From: Alectryocaccomicrobium faecavium
Lineage (GTDB): Bacteria > Bacillota > Clostridia > Christensenellales > Aristaeellaceae
Assembly (NCBI GenBank): GCA_018713425.1
Contig: DVOT01000151.1
Coordinates: forward strand, 1 to 10,083
DNA length: 10,083 bases
Direction: 5' to 3'
Part shown: positions 1 through 6,374 of the stretch, in pieces
How positions within the stretch are numbered: the stretch's first letter is position 1
Layout of the letters: every line of letters starts with the position of its first letter
The notes under the pieces: model-generated
Told to the model about the DNA's origin: nothing
Database searches by the model: none
What the model saw: the letters and a program-made list of their open reading frames with translations, nothing else
Translations under genes and position numbers: made by a program

Positions 1-1
1 C

Positions 2-163
2 ACGGTGTTTGTCATCGCGCACCGCCTGTCCACCGTGCGCAACGCCAACGCCATTATGGTGCTGGATCATGGCCGCATCATCGAGCGCGGTACGCACGAG
101 GATTTGCTCAAACTCAAGGGGACGTATTATCGGCTCTATACCGGCGCGTTGGAATTGGATTGA
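2..163 (+). CDS. ABC transporter ATP-binding protein/permease, C-terminal fragment (5' end outside window)
   Basis: Only the last 53 codons are present. They begin inside the nucleotide-binding domain and run to a TGA at 161-163. The fragment holds the H-loop (switch) histidine in the motif IAHRLSTV, followed by the usual end of an exporter ATPase: a MVLDHGRIIERGTHEDLL segment, then a short tail with YYRLY. This order and tail are typical of fused membrane-plus-ATPase half-transporters of the MsbA/LmrA/BmrA type, which export lipids, drugs or peptides from the cytoplasm. The substrate cannot be told from this piece. The gene ends 14 bases before a strong terminator, so it is the last gene of its transcript. 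Family assignment is secure; subtype is inferred. Confidence 0.9.
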   Translation, partial: TVFVIAHRLSTVRNANAIMVLDHGRIIERGTHEDLLKLKGTYYRLYTGALELD

Positions 164-177
164 TGGGAACGCCGGCA

Positions 178-219
178 TGCCTCCGCAGCGGATTTCCGCC
201 GCGGGGGCACAATTTTTTT
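178..219 (+). terminator. Intrinsic terminator after the ABC transporter gene
   Basis: Bases 178-191 pair with 196-209 around the loop ATTT. This gives a 14-position GC-rich stem with one A/C mismatch (187/200) and one T-G wobble. Three bases later comes a run of seven T (213-219). It starts 14 bases after the ABC stop codon and is a textbook Rho-independent terminator on the + strand. Confidence 0.9.
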
Positions 220-283
220 GGCGTGGTAGAGCAAAATGCTTTTGCGAGTCCAGATTTTTTCGGGCGATCTCCGGATTTTGGGA

Positions 284-312
284 TTGACTTTGTAAATTTA
301 TTCCGATATAAT
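284..312 (+). promoter_or_regulatory. Sigma-A promoter of the Gfo/Idh/MocA oxidoreductase
   Basis: The -35 box TTGACT (284-289) and a perfect -10 box TATAAT (307-312) are separated by exactly 17 bases. Transcription should start near 319, giving a leader of about 60 bases before the ATG at 382. It lies just after the upstream terminator, so the oxidoreductase is an independent unit. No operator repeat is obvious. Confidence 0.85.
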
Positions 313-381
313 GCAGGGCAGAGAGATGCATCGTTTGTGCGCGGCACAATACTATACCAAAATGTAGGAGGCGCGTATTGT

Positions 382-1458
382 ATGGCTCGGATTCGGGTGG
401 GAAGCGTTGGCATAGGCGGCATCAGCCGGGGTGTGCATTTGCCCGGCATTGCCGCAAGTTCGGATTTGGAACTGGCGGCGGTGTGCGACATTCGGGAGGA
501 TGCCCTGCAGGCGGCGCAGCAGGCATATGGCGTTGCGCCGGAGCGTTGTTTCCGGGATTACCGGGATTTGATTGCCTGCGAAGACGTGGATGTGGTGGAT
601 ATTTCCACGCCCAACGATGTACACTTTGAGGTGGCAATGGCGGCGGCCAAGGCGGGGAAATCGTTTTGCGTGGAAAAGCCGCTCACGCTCACGGCGGAGC
701 AGGCCGACACCTTGGCTAGGGCGGTGGAGCAAGCAGGCGTAAAAACCATGGTGTGCTTCTCTTATCGCTATAAGGCGGCGGCGCGCTATGCGCGCGACCT
801 GGTGCGCGGGGGCACATTGGGGAAAATCTACCATGTGGATATGGAATATTCCCAGGCGTGGGGCCTGCCGCAATTCGGTACGCCGCGCGTGTGGCGCTTT
901 CATAAGGCGGAGACGGGTTCGGGCGCGCTGGGCGATTTGGGAAGCCATGCGCTCGATCTGGTGCGCTTTGTGACGGGAGAGGAATATGAGCGCATTGTGG
1001 GGCATGCCGAAACCTTTGTCCACGAGCGAAAGGCGCTTTCTGGAGATGCCGTGGTTCCTGTGGATGTGGACGATTTTTCCAATATGCTGGCGCAGATGTC
1101 TTCGGGGATTGCCGCAAGTTTCCGCATCACGCGCTTTGGATATGGGCGCGGGAACTATCAGCGCATGGTGGTATATGGCGAGAAGGGTTCTTTGGTGTAC
1201 CTGCTGGATGAAAACGGTTCTTCGGAAGATACGCTGGATGTGTGCCTGGAGCCTTTGGGCGCGGAAAACCATATGTTTGTGCGCGTGCCGGTTCCGCATC
1301 GCTATCGGGCTGACCAGATGCAGAGTTTTGCCGATATTTTGCTGGGCAAGGCGGATGGGTTGTCCGCCACGGTGGCCGATGGACGGGTGAATATGCACGC
1401 GGTGGACGCGGTGCTCGCTTCCGCCGAAAAAGGCGCGTGGGTGGAAATCAAGCCCTGA
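382..1458 (+). CDS. Gfo/Idh/MocA family NAD(P)-dependent oxidoreductase
   Basis: Encodes 358 residues, normal for this family of sugar and inositol dehydrogenases. The start is the ATG at 382, preceded by TAGGAGG at 365-371. An in-frame extension back to 160 would cross the terminator and promoter and is rejected. The N-terminal Rossmann domain opens with a glycine-rich loop (VGIGGIS, about residues 9-15). The family motif EKP follows at 98-100, where the lysine is the expected catalytic and cofactor-contacting residue. The C-terminal domain carries GALGDLGSHALD with Asp185 and His189, the usual catalytic pair. The enzyme should oxidise or reduce a hydroxyl of a cyclitol, sugar or sugar derivative with NAD(P) in the cytoplasm; the substrate cannot be read from sequence. 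It has its own promoter and no co-transcribed partner. The closest functional kin here are the isomerase-like gene at 4410 and the esterase at 7174. Confidence 0.92.
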   Translation: MARIRVGSVGIGGISRGVHLPGIAASSDLELAAVCDIREDALQAAQQAYGVAPERCFRDYRDLIACEDVDVVDISTPNDVHFEVAMAAAKAGKSFCVEKPLTLTAEQADTLARAVEQAGVKTMVCFSYRYKAAARYARDLVRGGTLGKIYHVDMEYSQAWGLPQFGTPRVWRFHKAETGSGALGDLGSHALDLVRFVTGEEYERIVGHAETFVHERKALSGDAVVPVDVDDFSNMLAQMSSGIAASFRITRFGYGRGNYQRMVVYGEKGSLVYLLDENGSSEDTLDVCLEPLGAENHMFVRVPVPHRYRADQMQSFADILLGKADGLSATVADGRVNMHAVDAVLASAEKGAWVEIKP

Positions 1459-1467
1459 CTTTTCTGG

Positions 1468-1504
1468 GGGCTGTGAAGAAACTTTGGTTGTTCTTTCACG
1501 GCCC
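1468..1504 (+). terminator. Stem-loop just after the oxidoreductase stop (possible terminator)
   Basis: Bases 1468-1482 can pair with 1490-1504: a 15-position stem with one mismatch and two G-T wobbles, and a 7-base loop TTTGGTT. It begins 10 bases after the TGA. There is no T run behind it, so termination would be inefficient or need a factor. It may equally be part of the structured block that fills the rest of this intergenic region. Confidence 0.45.
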
Positions 1505-1741
1505 TTCAGACTGTCAAAAATCCCTAGGAGAGCGCGAGAGGGCCGAAGCCCTTTCGCGGTGCAATCGTCCCCGGCGGCGTGCACGGCGGGGGCGGGGCGA
1601 TTTTTGCGGCAGAAAATCCCATTTTCCAGAGCAAAAATCGCTTCCTTGCAGTTTCCGCGCCCGAAAATCCGCAGGATTTTAGCGGAAACTGGTAGGGGTG
1701 GTAGTGGCGGGGAAGCTTGCTCCCCCGCCACCGCGGGCGGC
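1505..1741. repeat. Structured intergenic block with four further inverted repeats between convergent genes
   Basis: No credible gene lies between the oxidoreductase and spoIVA. Instead there are four consecutive stem-loops. (i) 1533-1543/1548-1558: 11 pairs, one wobble, loop CGAA. (ii) 1597-1607/1631-1641: a perfect 11-bp repeat GCGATTTTTGC/GCAAAAATCGC that encloses a second perfect hairpin, 1612-1617/1621-1626. (iii) 1649-1658/1682-1691: a perfect 10-bp repeat enclosing AAAATCC (1664-1670) and GGATTTT (1674-1680). (iv) 1704-1712/1723-1731: a perfect 9-bp repeat GTGGCGGGG/CCCCGCCAC, 10 bases from the spoIVA stop. None is followed by a clear T run on either strand, so these are not standard terminators. 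The block may be a dispersed intergenic repeat or a structured RNA. Confidence 0.6.
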
Positions 1742-3217
1742 TCATAGCAGGATGCAGATCATGCCGCCATTGCCCTCGTTGATGATTTTTTGCAGCGCTT
1801 CCTGCATCTTCTGGCGCACGTCCTCGGGCATCATGGTGAGCTTGCCAGAAAGCCCTTCGCGCACCAGCTCATTGAGCGACTTGCCAAAGATATTGGTTTC
1901 CCAGATTTTGTCCGGCTCATTTTCGAATTCGCGCAGCAAGTGCTCGACCAATTCTTCAGATTGCTTTTCGGTACCGACGATGGGGCTGACCTCGGTTTGA
2001 ATGTCCACGCGGATCAGGTGCAGGCTGGGGGCGCTGGCCTTGAGCTTGACGCCAAAGCGGTTGCCCTGGCGCACAATTTCCGGCTTTTCCAGCGAAAGTT
2101 CGCTCATCAGCGGCGAAACCATGCCATATCCCGTGGAACGCACGGAAGCGAGCGCGCCTGCCACGCGGTCGTATTCGCGCTTGGCGTACACCAGCTCGGT
2201 CATCAGCTTGAAAAGGTGTTCTTCATTTTCAATCTGCTGGCCGCTTTCTTCGCCGAGCACGCGATAGAACAAGGCTTCGTTCAGCCGCAGCCGGTAGGTC
2301 ATCGCGCCTTCGTTGAGCCGCATTTCCTCCACTTCCGCGCTTTCCGCGTCGTCCAGCGCCATCAGGTTGTTTGCCAGGATGGTGTGGTCGCGCACGCGCG
2401 TCATTTGCTGGGCGGCGGTGCGCACGGCGTCGGTGATTTGCGCGACGAGCCAGTGCGTGGGCTTCAGTGCGTCGACCCAGCGGGGCGCGACCACGTCGAT
2501 TTCCGTGAGCGGGAATTCAAAGAGCAAGCTTTCGAGCAAGTTGTTGAGGTCGTCGATCGTCATGTGTTCCACATCCATGGCGGTCACGGTCACGCCGTAT
2601 TTTTCGCTGAGCGCGTTGCGCAGGCGCAGGGTTTCATCGCTATTGGGCACGCTCGTGTTGATGACGACCACAAAGGGCTTGCCCAGCGCGTTCAGTTCCC
2701 GCACAACGCGCTCTTCGGCTTCCGCGTAGGCCGCGCGCGGCATTTCTGTGATGGAACCGTCGGTGGTCACGACCACGCCCAACGTCGAGTGCTCAGCGAT
2801 GACCTTGCGCGTGCCCAGTTCCGCGGCCTCTTCAAAGGGAATGTCATGATCGAACCAGGGCGTGCGCACCATGCGGGCGTCCTCGCCTTCGTTCAGACCC
2901 AGCACGCCGCGGATCAGGTAGCCTACGCAGTCTACCAGGCGCACTTTGATGGACGCCTGATCGCGCAAGGTGATTTCCGCCGCCTCGTTGGGCACAAATT
3001 TGGGCTGCGTCGTCATGATGGTGCGTCCCGCGCCGCTCACGGGCAATTCATCGATTGCGCGTTCGCGGCGGTGTTCGCCCTCCATGTTCGGGAGCACGAG
3101 CAGCTCCATAAAACGCTTGATAAAGGTGGATTTTCCGGTGCGCACGGGCCCGACTACGCCGATGTATATGTCGCCGTCGCACCGAAGCGCGATATCGCGA
3201 TACAGATTTTGGTTCAT
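1742..3217 (-). CDS. spoIVA: Stage IV sporulation protein A, spore-coat morphogenetic ATPase
   Basis: Encodes 491 residues, against 492 in Bacillus subtilis. The start ATG (3217-3215) has AGGAGG six bases upstream; the longer in-frame extension lacks family similarity. The N-terminal TRAFAC-type ATPase domain has a Walker A GPVRTGKS with Lys29, the conserved TIMTTQPKFVPN stretch with the threonine pair at about 69-70, and the segment VRLVDCVGY. The middle domain is less conserved. The C-terminal region is strongly SpoIVA-like: GTEKQSEELV, then IWETNIFGKSL, and the terminal IINEGNGG followed by MICILL. In B. subtilis SpoIVA is made in the mother cell, hydrolyses ATP to polymerise irreversibly around the forespore, and with SpoVM anchors the coat basement layer; its C terminus mediates membrane localisation. 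Every region is intact, so the organism very probably forms, or recently formed, endospores. It is monocistronic here. Confidence 0.98.
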   Translation of the reverse strand: MNQNLYRDIALRCDGDIYIGVVGPVRTGKSTFIKRFMELLVLPNMEGEHRRERAIDELPVSGAGRTIMTTQPKFVPNEAAEITLRDQASIKVRLVDCVGYLIRGVLGLNEGEDARMVRTPWFDHDIPFEEAAELGTRKVIAEHSTLGVVVTTDGSITEMPRAAYAEAEERVVRELNALGKPFVVVINTSVPNSDETLRLRNALSEKYGVTVTAMDVEHMTIDDLNNLLESLLFEFPLTEIDVVAPRWVDALKPTHWLVAQITDAVRTAAQQMTRVRDHTILANNLMALDDAESAEVEEMRLNEGAMTYRLRLNEALFYRVLGEESGQQIENEEHLFKLMTELVYAKREYDRVAGALASVRSTGYGMVSPLMSELSLEKPEIVRQGNRFGVKLKASAPSLHLIRVDIQTEVSPIVGTEKQSEELVEHLLREFENEPDKIWETNIFGKSLNELVREGLSGKLTMMPEDVRQKMQEALQKIINEGNGGMICILL

Positions 3218-3251
3218 GCTGCGCCTCCTGCCATGAGATTTGCCCTGCTCA

Positions 3252-3281
3252 ACCATATGTGCAAGGGGGACGGGGTTATGC
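3252..3281 (-). promoter_or_regulatory. Candidate sigma-E promoter of spoIVA
   Basis: Read on the minus strand, GCATAACC (3281-3274) and CATATGGT (3259-3252) are separated by 14 bases. This fits the layout of mother-cell sigma-E promoters as I know them (ATA core near -35, CATA and a final T in the -10). The three bases after ATA and two in the -10 deviate. It would give a leader of roughly 30 bases. spoIVA is a classic sigma-E gene, which supports the call. Confidence 0.4.
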
Positions 3282-3321
3282 GCAATTGACGCCAGGAAGG
3301 CCGCGGAATTTGCGCGGGGGC

Positions 3322-3350
3322 TTGCGCGGCGGGGGATTCTCCTGTATAAT
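3322..3350 (+). promoter_or_regulatory. Sigma-A promoter of the sortase-isomerase unit
   Basis: A perfect TATAAT at 3345-3350 lies 17 bases after TTGCGC (3322-3327), a half-match to the -35 consensus. Transcription should start near 3357, only about 18 bases before the ATG and just before the ribosome site GGGAGG (3364-3369). It is divergent from the spoIVA promoter, with about 40 bases between them. Confidence 0.7.
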
Positions 3351-3374
3351 AAAGGCAGGAAAAGGGAGGACTCC

Positions 3375-4385
3375 ATGAGCAGGAAAGACGAACGAAAAAA
3401 GAAGGACGCGGGAAAGCGCCAGCGGATATTGACCTATGTTTGCGCCGCGCTGATCGCGCTGGTGGTGCTGCTGAGCGCGTACATTGCCTTTTCCCTGCGC
3501 GAATCCCAGCGCGCGCAGGAGCAGGGAGAGGCATACCGCGAATTGTATTATGCCTCGCCGCAGGCGCAAACGGAAACGCTGGCTTCGCCAGAAACGTCGG
3601 CTTCGCCTTCGCCAACGCCTTTGCCAACGGCGACGCCTGCGCCGTCTCCCACGCCAACGGAAACGCCTTCTGGCATAATGGTGGAGATCGATGGGCGCAC
3701 CATTGTATTGGGCACGCCGGACGCGGGCACCATTCGCGTGGCTTTGCCCACGCTACCGCCAGTGGACGCGTCGTTTGAGCCGCTTCTTGCGGAAAATGCG
3801 GACATAGTGGGTTGGCTCAAGGTTTCCGATATCATCGATTTGCCCGTGGCGCAGCGCGACAATGAATACTACCTTTCGCACGGGCTGGATGGCGAAGAGC
3901 TCAGCAGCGGCGCGCTTTTTATGGATGAGGCCAATAAGCTTTTTCCGTTGGATGGCAATACGCTCGTATATGGCCACAATATGCACGATGGATCCATGTT
4001 TGGCCGCCTTTCGCGCTATGCCAACGCACGGTATTTGCGGGAAAATCCCATTGTGGAATTCGCCACCTTGTATGAAACGGGGGAGTACGTGCCGTTTGCG
4101 GCGTTCCACGCTTCTATGGAGGCAGAGGACGAGGAGTATTTTGAAATCCGCCAACTGGCCTTTGCTATGGAAGATTCCTTTGATCTGTTCATCGAGCAAT
4201 TGCGTGCGCGTTCTGTGTATTATGTGCCCATTGACGTGCGCTATGGCGACGCGCTTTTGAGCCTGGTGACGTGCAGCTATGAGCAGGACAATGGCCGCTT
4301 TATTCTGGTGTGCCGCAAGATTCGCGAGGGAGAATCGCGGGAAGACGTGCTGGAAAGGGTGAAAGAAACCCGCATTCACAGATAA
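3375..4385 (+). CDS. Class B sortase, membrane-anchored transpeptidase
   Basis: Encodes 336 residues from the ATG at 3375, with GGGAGG five bases upstream. The basic N terminus (MSRKDERKKK) is followed by one membrane helix at about residues 19-40, giving an N-in, C-out topology. Residues about 61-99 form a Ser/Thr/Pro/Ala linker. The catalytic domain then follows: His201 in LVYGHNMHDGSMF, Cys300 in LSLVTCSYE, and Arg308 in NGRFILV, eight residues after the cysteine. That is the His-Cys-Arg triad of sortases, and the YGHNM...GSMF signature fits class B. Sortases cleave a C-terminal sorting signal and attach the protein to peptidoglycan or to another subunit. No protein with a sorting signal is visible in this window, so the substrate lies elsewhere. 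The unusually long linker would carry the domain away from the membrane. The isomerase-like gene follows after 24 bases, probably on the same transcript. Confidence 0.93.
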   Translation: MSRKDERKKKDAGKRQRILTYVCAALIALVVLLSAYIAFSLRESQRAQEQGEAYRELYYASPQAQTETLASPETSASPSPTPLPTATPAPSPTPTETPSGIMVEIDGRTIVLGTPDAGTIRVALPTLPPVDASFEPLLAENADIVGWLKVSDIIDLPVAQRDNEYYLSHGLDGEELSSGALFMDEANKLFPLDGNTLVYGHNMHDGSMFGRLSRYANARYLRENPIVEFATLYETGEYVPFAAFHASMEAEDEEYFEIRQLAFAMEDSFDLFIEQLRARSVYYVPIDVRYGDALLSLVTCSYEQDNGRFILVCRKIREGESREDVLERVKETRIHR

Positions 4386-4409
4386 ATTGGCAAATGGGAG
4401 GAAAAAGGG

Positions 4410-5159
4410 ATGTTTACAACAGGGCTGGTTTCCATTTCGTTCCGCAAGGAAACGCCGCAGACGCTGATTCGCGCGTCCCGCGAAGCAGGGCTGGAGAAAA
4501 TCGAATGGGGCGGCGATGTGCATGTGCCGGTGGGCGATCTCGCCCGCGCCAAGCAGGTGGGGGAAGAGACGCGCGCCGCTGGGCTGGATCCGTGCGCCTA
4601 TGGCAGCTATTTCCGCATTGGGATTTCCCCGCTGGATGAGTGGCAGCGCACCATCGATACCGCGCTCGCCCTGGGCGCAAAATTGATCCGGGTGTGGGCG
4701 GGAAACAAGAATTCGGAAGATATGGACGAGGCGGATTGGAGCGCGCTTACGGAAACCGCCGCTTGGATGGCAGGCACAGCGCGCGAGGCCGGCCTTCTGG
4801 TGGCCACGGAGTGCCACAATGGCACGGCCACCAACGAATACCATGCCGCGGTGAAGATGCTCAAGGCGGTCAACCTGCCCAATTTCCGCACGTATTGGCA
4901 GCCGAACCAGTTTTGTTCCGATGCCTATAACTTGGAGGCGGCCCAGGCGCTGCTCAACTGGATGGAGAACGTGCATGTCTTTACCTGGCGCGGGCACGAC
5001 CGCTTTCCTTTGGCGGACGGAGAAACGCTGTGGCTGGAATACCTGCGCATTGTGGGAGAAAGGCCGCTGTTGCTGGAATTCATGCACGACGACCGCCTGG
5101 AAACTCTGCCAGAAACCGCGCGCACGCTCCATGCGTGGGTGCGGAAGCTGGAAGGCTAA
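4410..5159 (+). CDS. TIM-barrel sugar phosphate isomerase/epimerase-like protein (xylose isomerase-like / AP-endonuclease 2 fold)
   Basis: Encodes 249 residues from the ATG at 4410, with GGGAGG eight bases upstream. The sequence matches the COG1082 type of TIM-barrel protein. It opens with a beta strand MFTTGLVSISF, then LIRASREAGLEKIEWGGD, LGAKLIRVWAGN, the segment ATECHNGTATNEY (Glu134, His136), TYWQPNQF, and the terminal strand RPLLLEFMHDD with Glu223. Acidic and histidine residues at strand ends are the usual metal ligands of this fold, so a divalent-metal isomerase or epimerase acting on a sugar or cyclitol is likely. The substrate is not readable, and some family members have other activities. 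It lies 24 bases after the sortase stop and ends just before a hairpin, so the two genes probably share a transcript although no functional link is evident. A role with the oxidoreductase at 382 is conceivable but speculative. Confidence 0.85.
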   Translation: MFTTGLVSISFRKETPQTLIRASREAGLEKIEWGGDVHVPVGDLARAKQVGEETRAAGLDPCAYGSYFRIGISPLDEWQRTIDTALALGAKLIRVWAGNKNSEDMDEADWSALTETAAWMAGTAREAGLLVATECHNGTATNEYHAAVKMLKAVNLPNFRTYWQPNQFCSDAYNLEAAQALLNWMENVHVFTWRGHDRFPLADGETLWLEYLRIVGERPLLLEFMHDDRLETLPETARTLHAWVRKLEG

Positions 5160-5173
5160 TTTCTTTGCCGGAT

Positions 5174-5212
5174 ATGGCCCGCATGTGCTCTTGCCTGGCG
5201 CGTGCGGGCTAT
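5174..5212 (+). terminator. Stem-loop terminator of the sortase-isomerase unit, overlapping the neighbouring convergent gene
   Basis: Bases 5174-5188 pair with 5198-5212 without mismatch if three G-T wobbles are allowed: 15 pairs with a 9-base loop. On + the bases after it are TTCTG, a weak T tract. On the minus strand the following bases are A-rich, so it would serve the + strand better. Its right arm contains the last four bases of the convergent gene, including that gene's stop codon. Confidence 0.55.
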
Positions 5213-5892
5213 TTCTGCGCGTGGCGCTTCTCCAAATAGCGGTATATCAAAAGGCCAATGAGGCTTATGGCGGCTGTGATGCCAAAGACGATCAGCGCGA
5301 CGGTGTATTCCTGCACGCCCAGCGCGTCTCCACTGATGGTGGAGGTGAGAATGGAGGGCAAGCGCGCCACAGAGGTGATCAGTAGCCAGGCGGGCAGCTT
5401 GATGCCGGTGAGCCCGGCGGCGTAGGTCATCACGTCTTTGGGCGTGCCGGGGATGAGAAACAACACGAACGCCAACACGGTGAGCCTGCGCTGGTTTTGA
5501 AATAGACGAAAGGAAAGGATTTTTTCGCGGGAAATGAAGGGATCAATCACGCGGAAACCCCACTTGCGCACTGCCAGAAAAACCATCGTACCGCCGATTA
5601 GAGAGGCAACGGTGCACAAGATGGTGCCCTCGAGCGCGCCAAAGGCATAGCCAGCGGCGATTTCCAGCGGTTCGCCGGGGATGAAAGCCACGACAATTTG
5701 CAATATTACAAGGCCGACGAAAACCACTTGCCCCCACGCGCCGCAACGATCGATCCACGCGCGGAATTTTTCGGGCTCGCGCGCGGCTTCCGCAATGGGT
5801 TCCCATGCCACTACGCAAACGATGGCCATGATGGCCAACACGATTCCAATGCCAACCAAAGATTTCAAGCGCTGCTTTTTGCGTTCGTTCAC
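5209..5892 (-). CDS. TVP38/TMEM64 (VTT/SNARE-associated, DedA superfamily) membrane protein
   Basis: Encodes 227 residues. The start is a GTG at 5892-5890, with GGAGGA eight bases upstream; an ATG seven bases before it is out of frame. About six hydrophobic segments can be seen: roughly residues 12-30, 53-75, 80-105, 135-155, 163-185 and 197-217. Two paired signatures mark the family: VAFIPGEPLEIAAGYAFG at about 70-87, and FLIPGTPKDVMTYAAG in the second half, each a proline-bearing re-entrant element followed by a small-residue stretch. The last residues are basic. DedA/VTT proteins are linked to lipid scrambling or flipping and membrane homeostasis; some bacterial DedA proteins recycle undecaprenyl phosphate. 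Which lipid this one moves is unknown. It has its own leader and no co-oriented partner close by. Confidence 0.9.
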   Translation of the reverse strand: MNERKKQRLKSLVGIGIVLAIMAIVCVVAWEPIAEAAREPEKFRAWIDRCGAWGQVVFVGLVILQIVVAFIPGEPLEIAAGYAFGALEGTILCTVASLIGGTMVFLAVRKWGFRVIDPFISREKILSFRLFQNQRRLTVLAFVLFLIPGTPKDVMTYAAGLTGIKLPAWLLITSVARLPSILTSTISGDALGVQEYTVALIVFGITAAISLIGLLIYRYLEKRHAQK

Positions 5893-5924
5893 GATGCATT
5901 TCCTCCGAGAATGGCGATTGTCTG

Positions 5925-5939
5925 TATACTTCCAGTATA
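5925..5939. promoter_or_regulatory. Inverted repeat and probable -10 region upstream of the TVP38-like gene
   Basis: A perfect 6-3-6 inverted repeat, TATACT-TCC-AGTATA, lies about 35 bases before the GTG start. On the minus strand the right arm reads TATACT, a good -10 box. No clear -35 sits at 16-18 bases; TTGGGA at 19 is the best I find. A second -10-like TATACA overlaps the left arm. The symmetry may simply reflect two overlapping -10-like boxes, or be an operator. Confidence 0.35.
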
Positions 5940-6374
5940 GCGGAAAAAATCAACTTTCTCCCAAGTTTATTGTAAACAATTCTCGAAAATTTACGGATGC
6001 GCCTTTGGAAGCGCAAGTTCGCTTGGGACGAAGGATTTGGCGGCAGAATCGCCGCCTTTTACAGAAAAGCTATGATGGAAGCCCTTCGTCCGCCCCCGCC
6101 GGGAAAAAGAAGATGAAGGGGACAAATGGACGCCCGGATGCGCTCGCGTAGCGGAGCCCCTTTGCCATTTCGCGCTGCAAGCTTGCCGCGCGATACGAAA
6201 AATAAGTGCATAGCACAGCCATGCCGGTTTCCTCGCCGGCAAGGCGAAGCTTTGCACTATCGTATGGCAATTTTGATGGGGGAAGAGCGACGCTGCGCGC
6301 CCAATTTTTGGCGAAAACCATTGCTCCTCCGGCGCCGCACATGCGGCGTCAGAGAAGTTTTGCCCGGCTATGCT
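5940..6374. repeat. Long intergenic region built of nested inverted repeats
   Basis: No convincing gene lies in the 482 bases between the TVP38-like gene and the cbiC-like gene. From about 6009 the region is filled with inverted repeats. They are 6009-6013/6020-6024; a perfect 9-bp pair 6026-6034/6083-6091 enclosing GGCGGC/GCCGCC (6039-6044/6051-6056); 6116-6121/6157-6162 enclosing CGCT/AGCG; a 24-base near-perfect palindrome 6170-6193 centred on GCAAGCTTGC; a three-tier stem 6193-6198/6260-6265, 6205-6210/6253-6258 and 6222-6227/6236-6241; and CGCCGC/GCGGCG at 6333-6348. Small reading frames on both strands here lack good ribosome sites and resemble nothing I know. It may be a dispersed repeat, a decayed mobile element, or a structured RNA. 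Confidence 0.6.

Noticed and set aside
160..381. In-frame N-terminal extension of the oxidoreductase back to 160
   Set aside because: It would cross a strong terminator and a near-consensus promoter; the conserved Rossmann start and a good ribosome site fit the ATG at 382.
352..1731. Long open frame of 459 codons antisense to the oxidoreductase
   Set aside because: It mirrors the codon pattern of a clear gene on +, is rich in Arg, His and Pro, has no recognisable domain, and runs on through the stem-loop region.
1704..1731. Intrinsic terminator of spoIVA
   Set aside because: The 9-bp GC stem is well placed, but no T run follows on the minus strand, so I keep it as an inverted repeat only.
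1790..3289. Open frame of 499 codons antisense to spoIVA
   Set aside because: The complementary strand codes for a textbook SpoIVA over its full length; the antisense product is His/Arg/Ala-rich shadow sequence.
3753..5132. Open frame of 459 codons antisense to the sortase and the isomerase-like gene
   Set aside because: It spans two well-supported genes on the other strand and shows no motif or ribosome site.
6070..6342. Small open frame on the minus strand in the repeat-rich region
   Set aside because: No ribosome site, odd composition, and it lies exactly over the inverted repeats; more likely a chance translation of repeat DNA.
5940..6374. Insertion sequence or CRISPR array in the long intergenic region
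   Set aside because: No transposase remnant, no regularly spaced direct repeats and no obvious terminal repeats bounding the region were seen.
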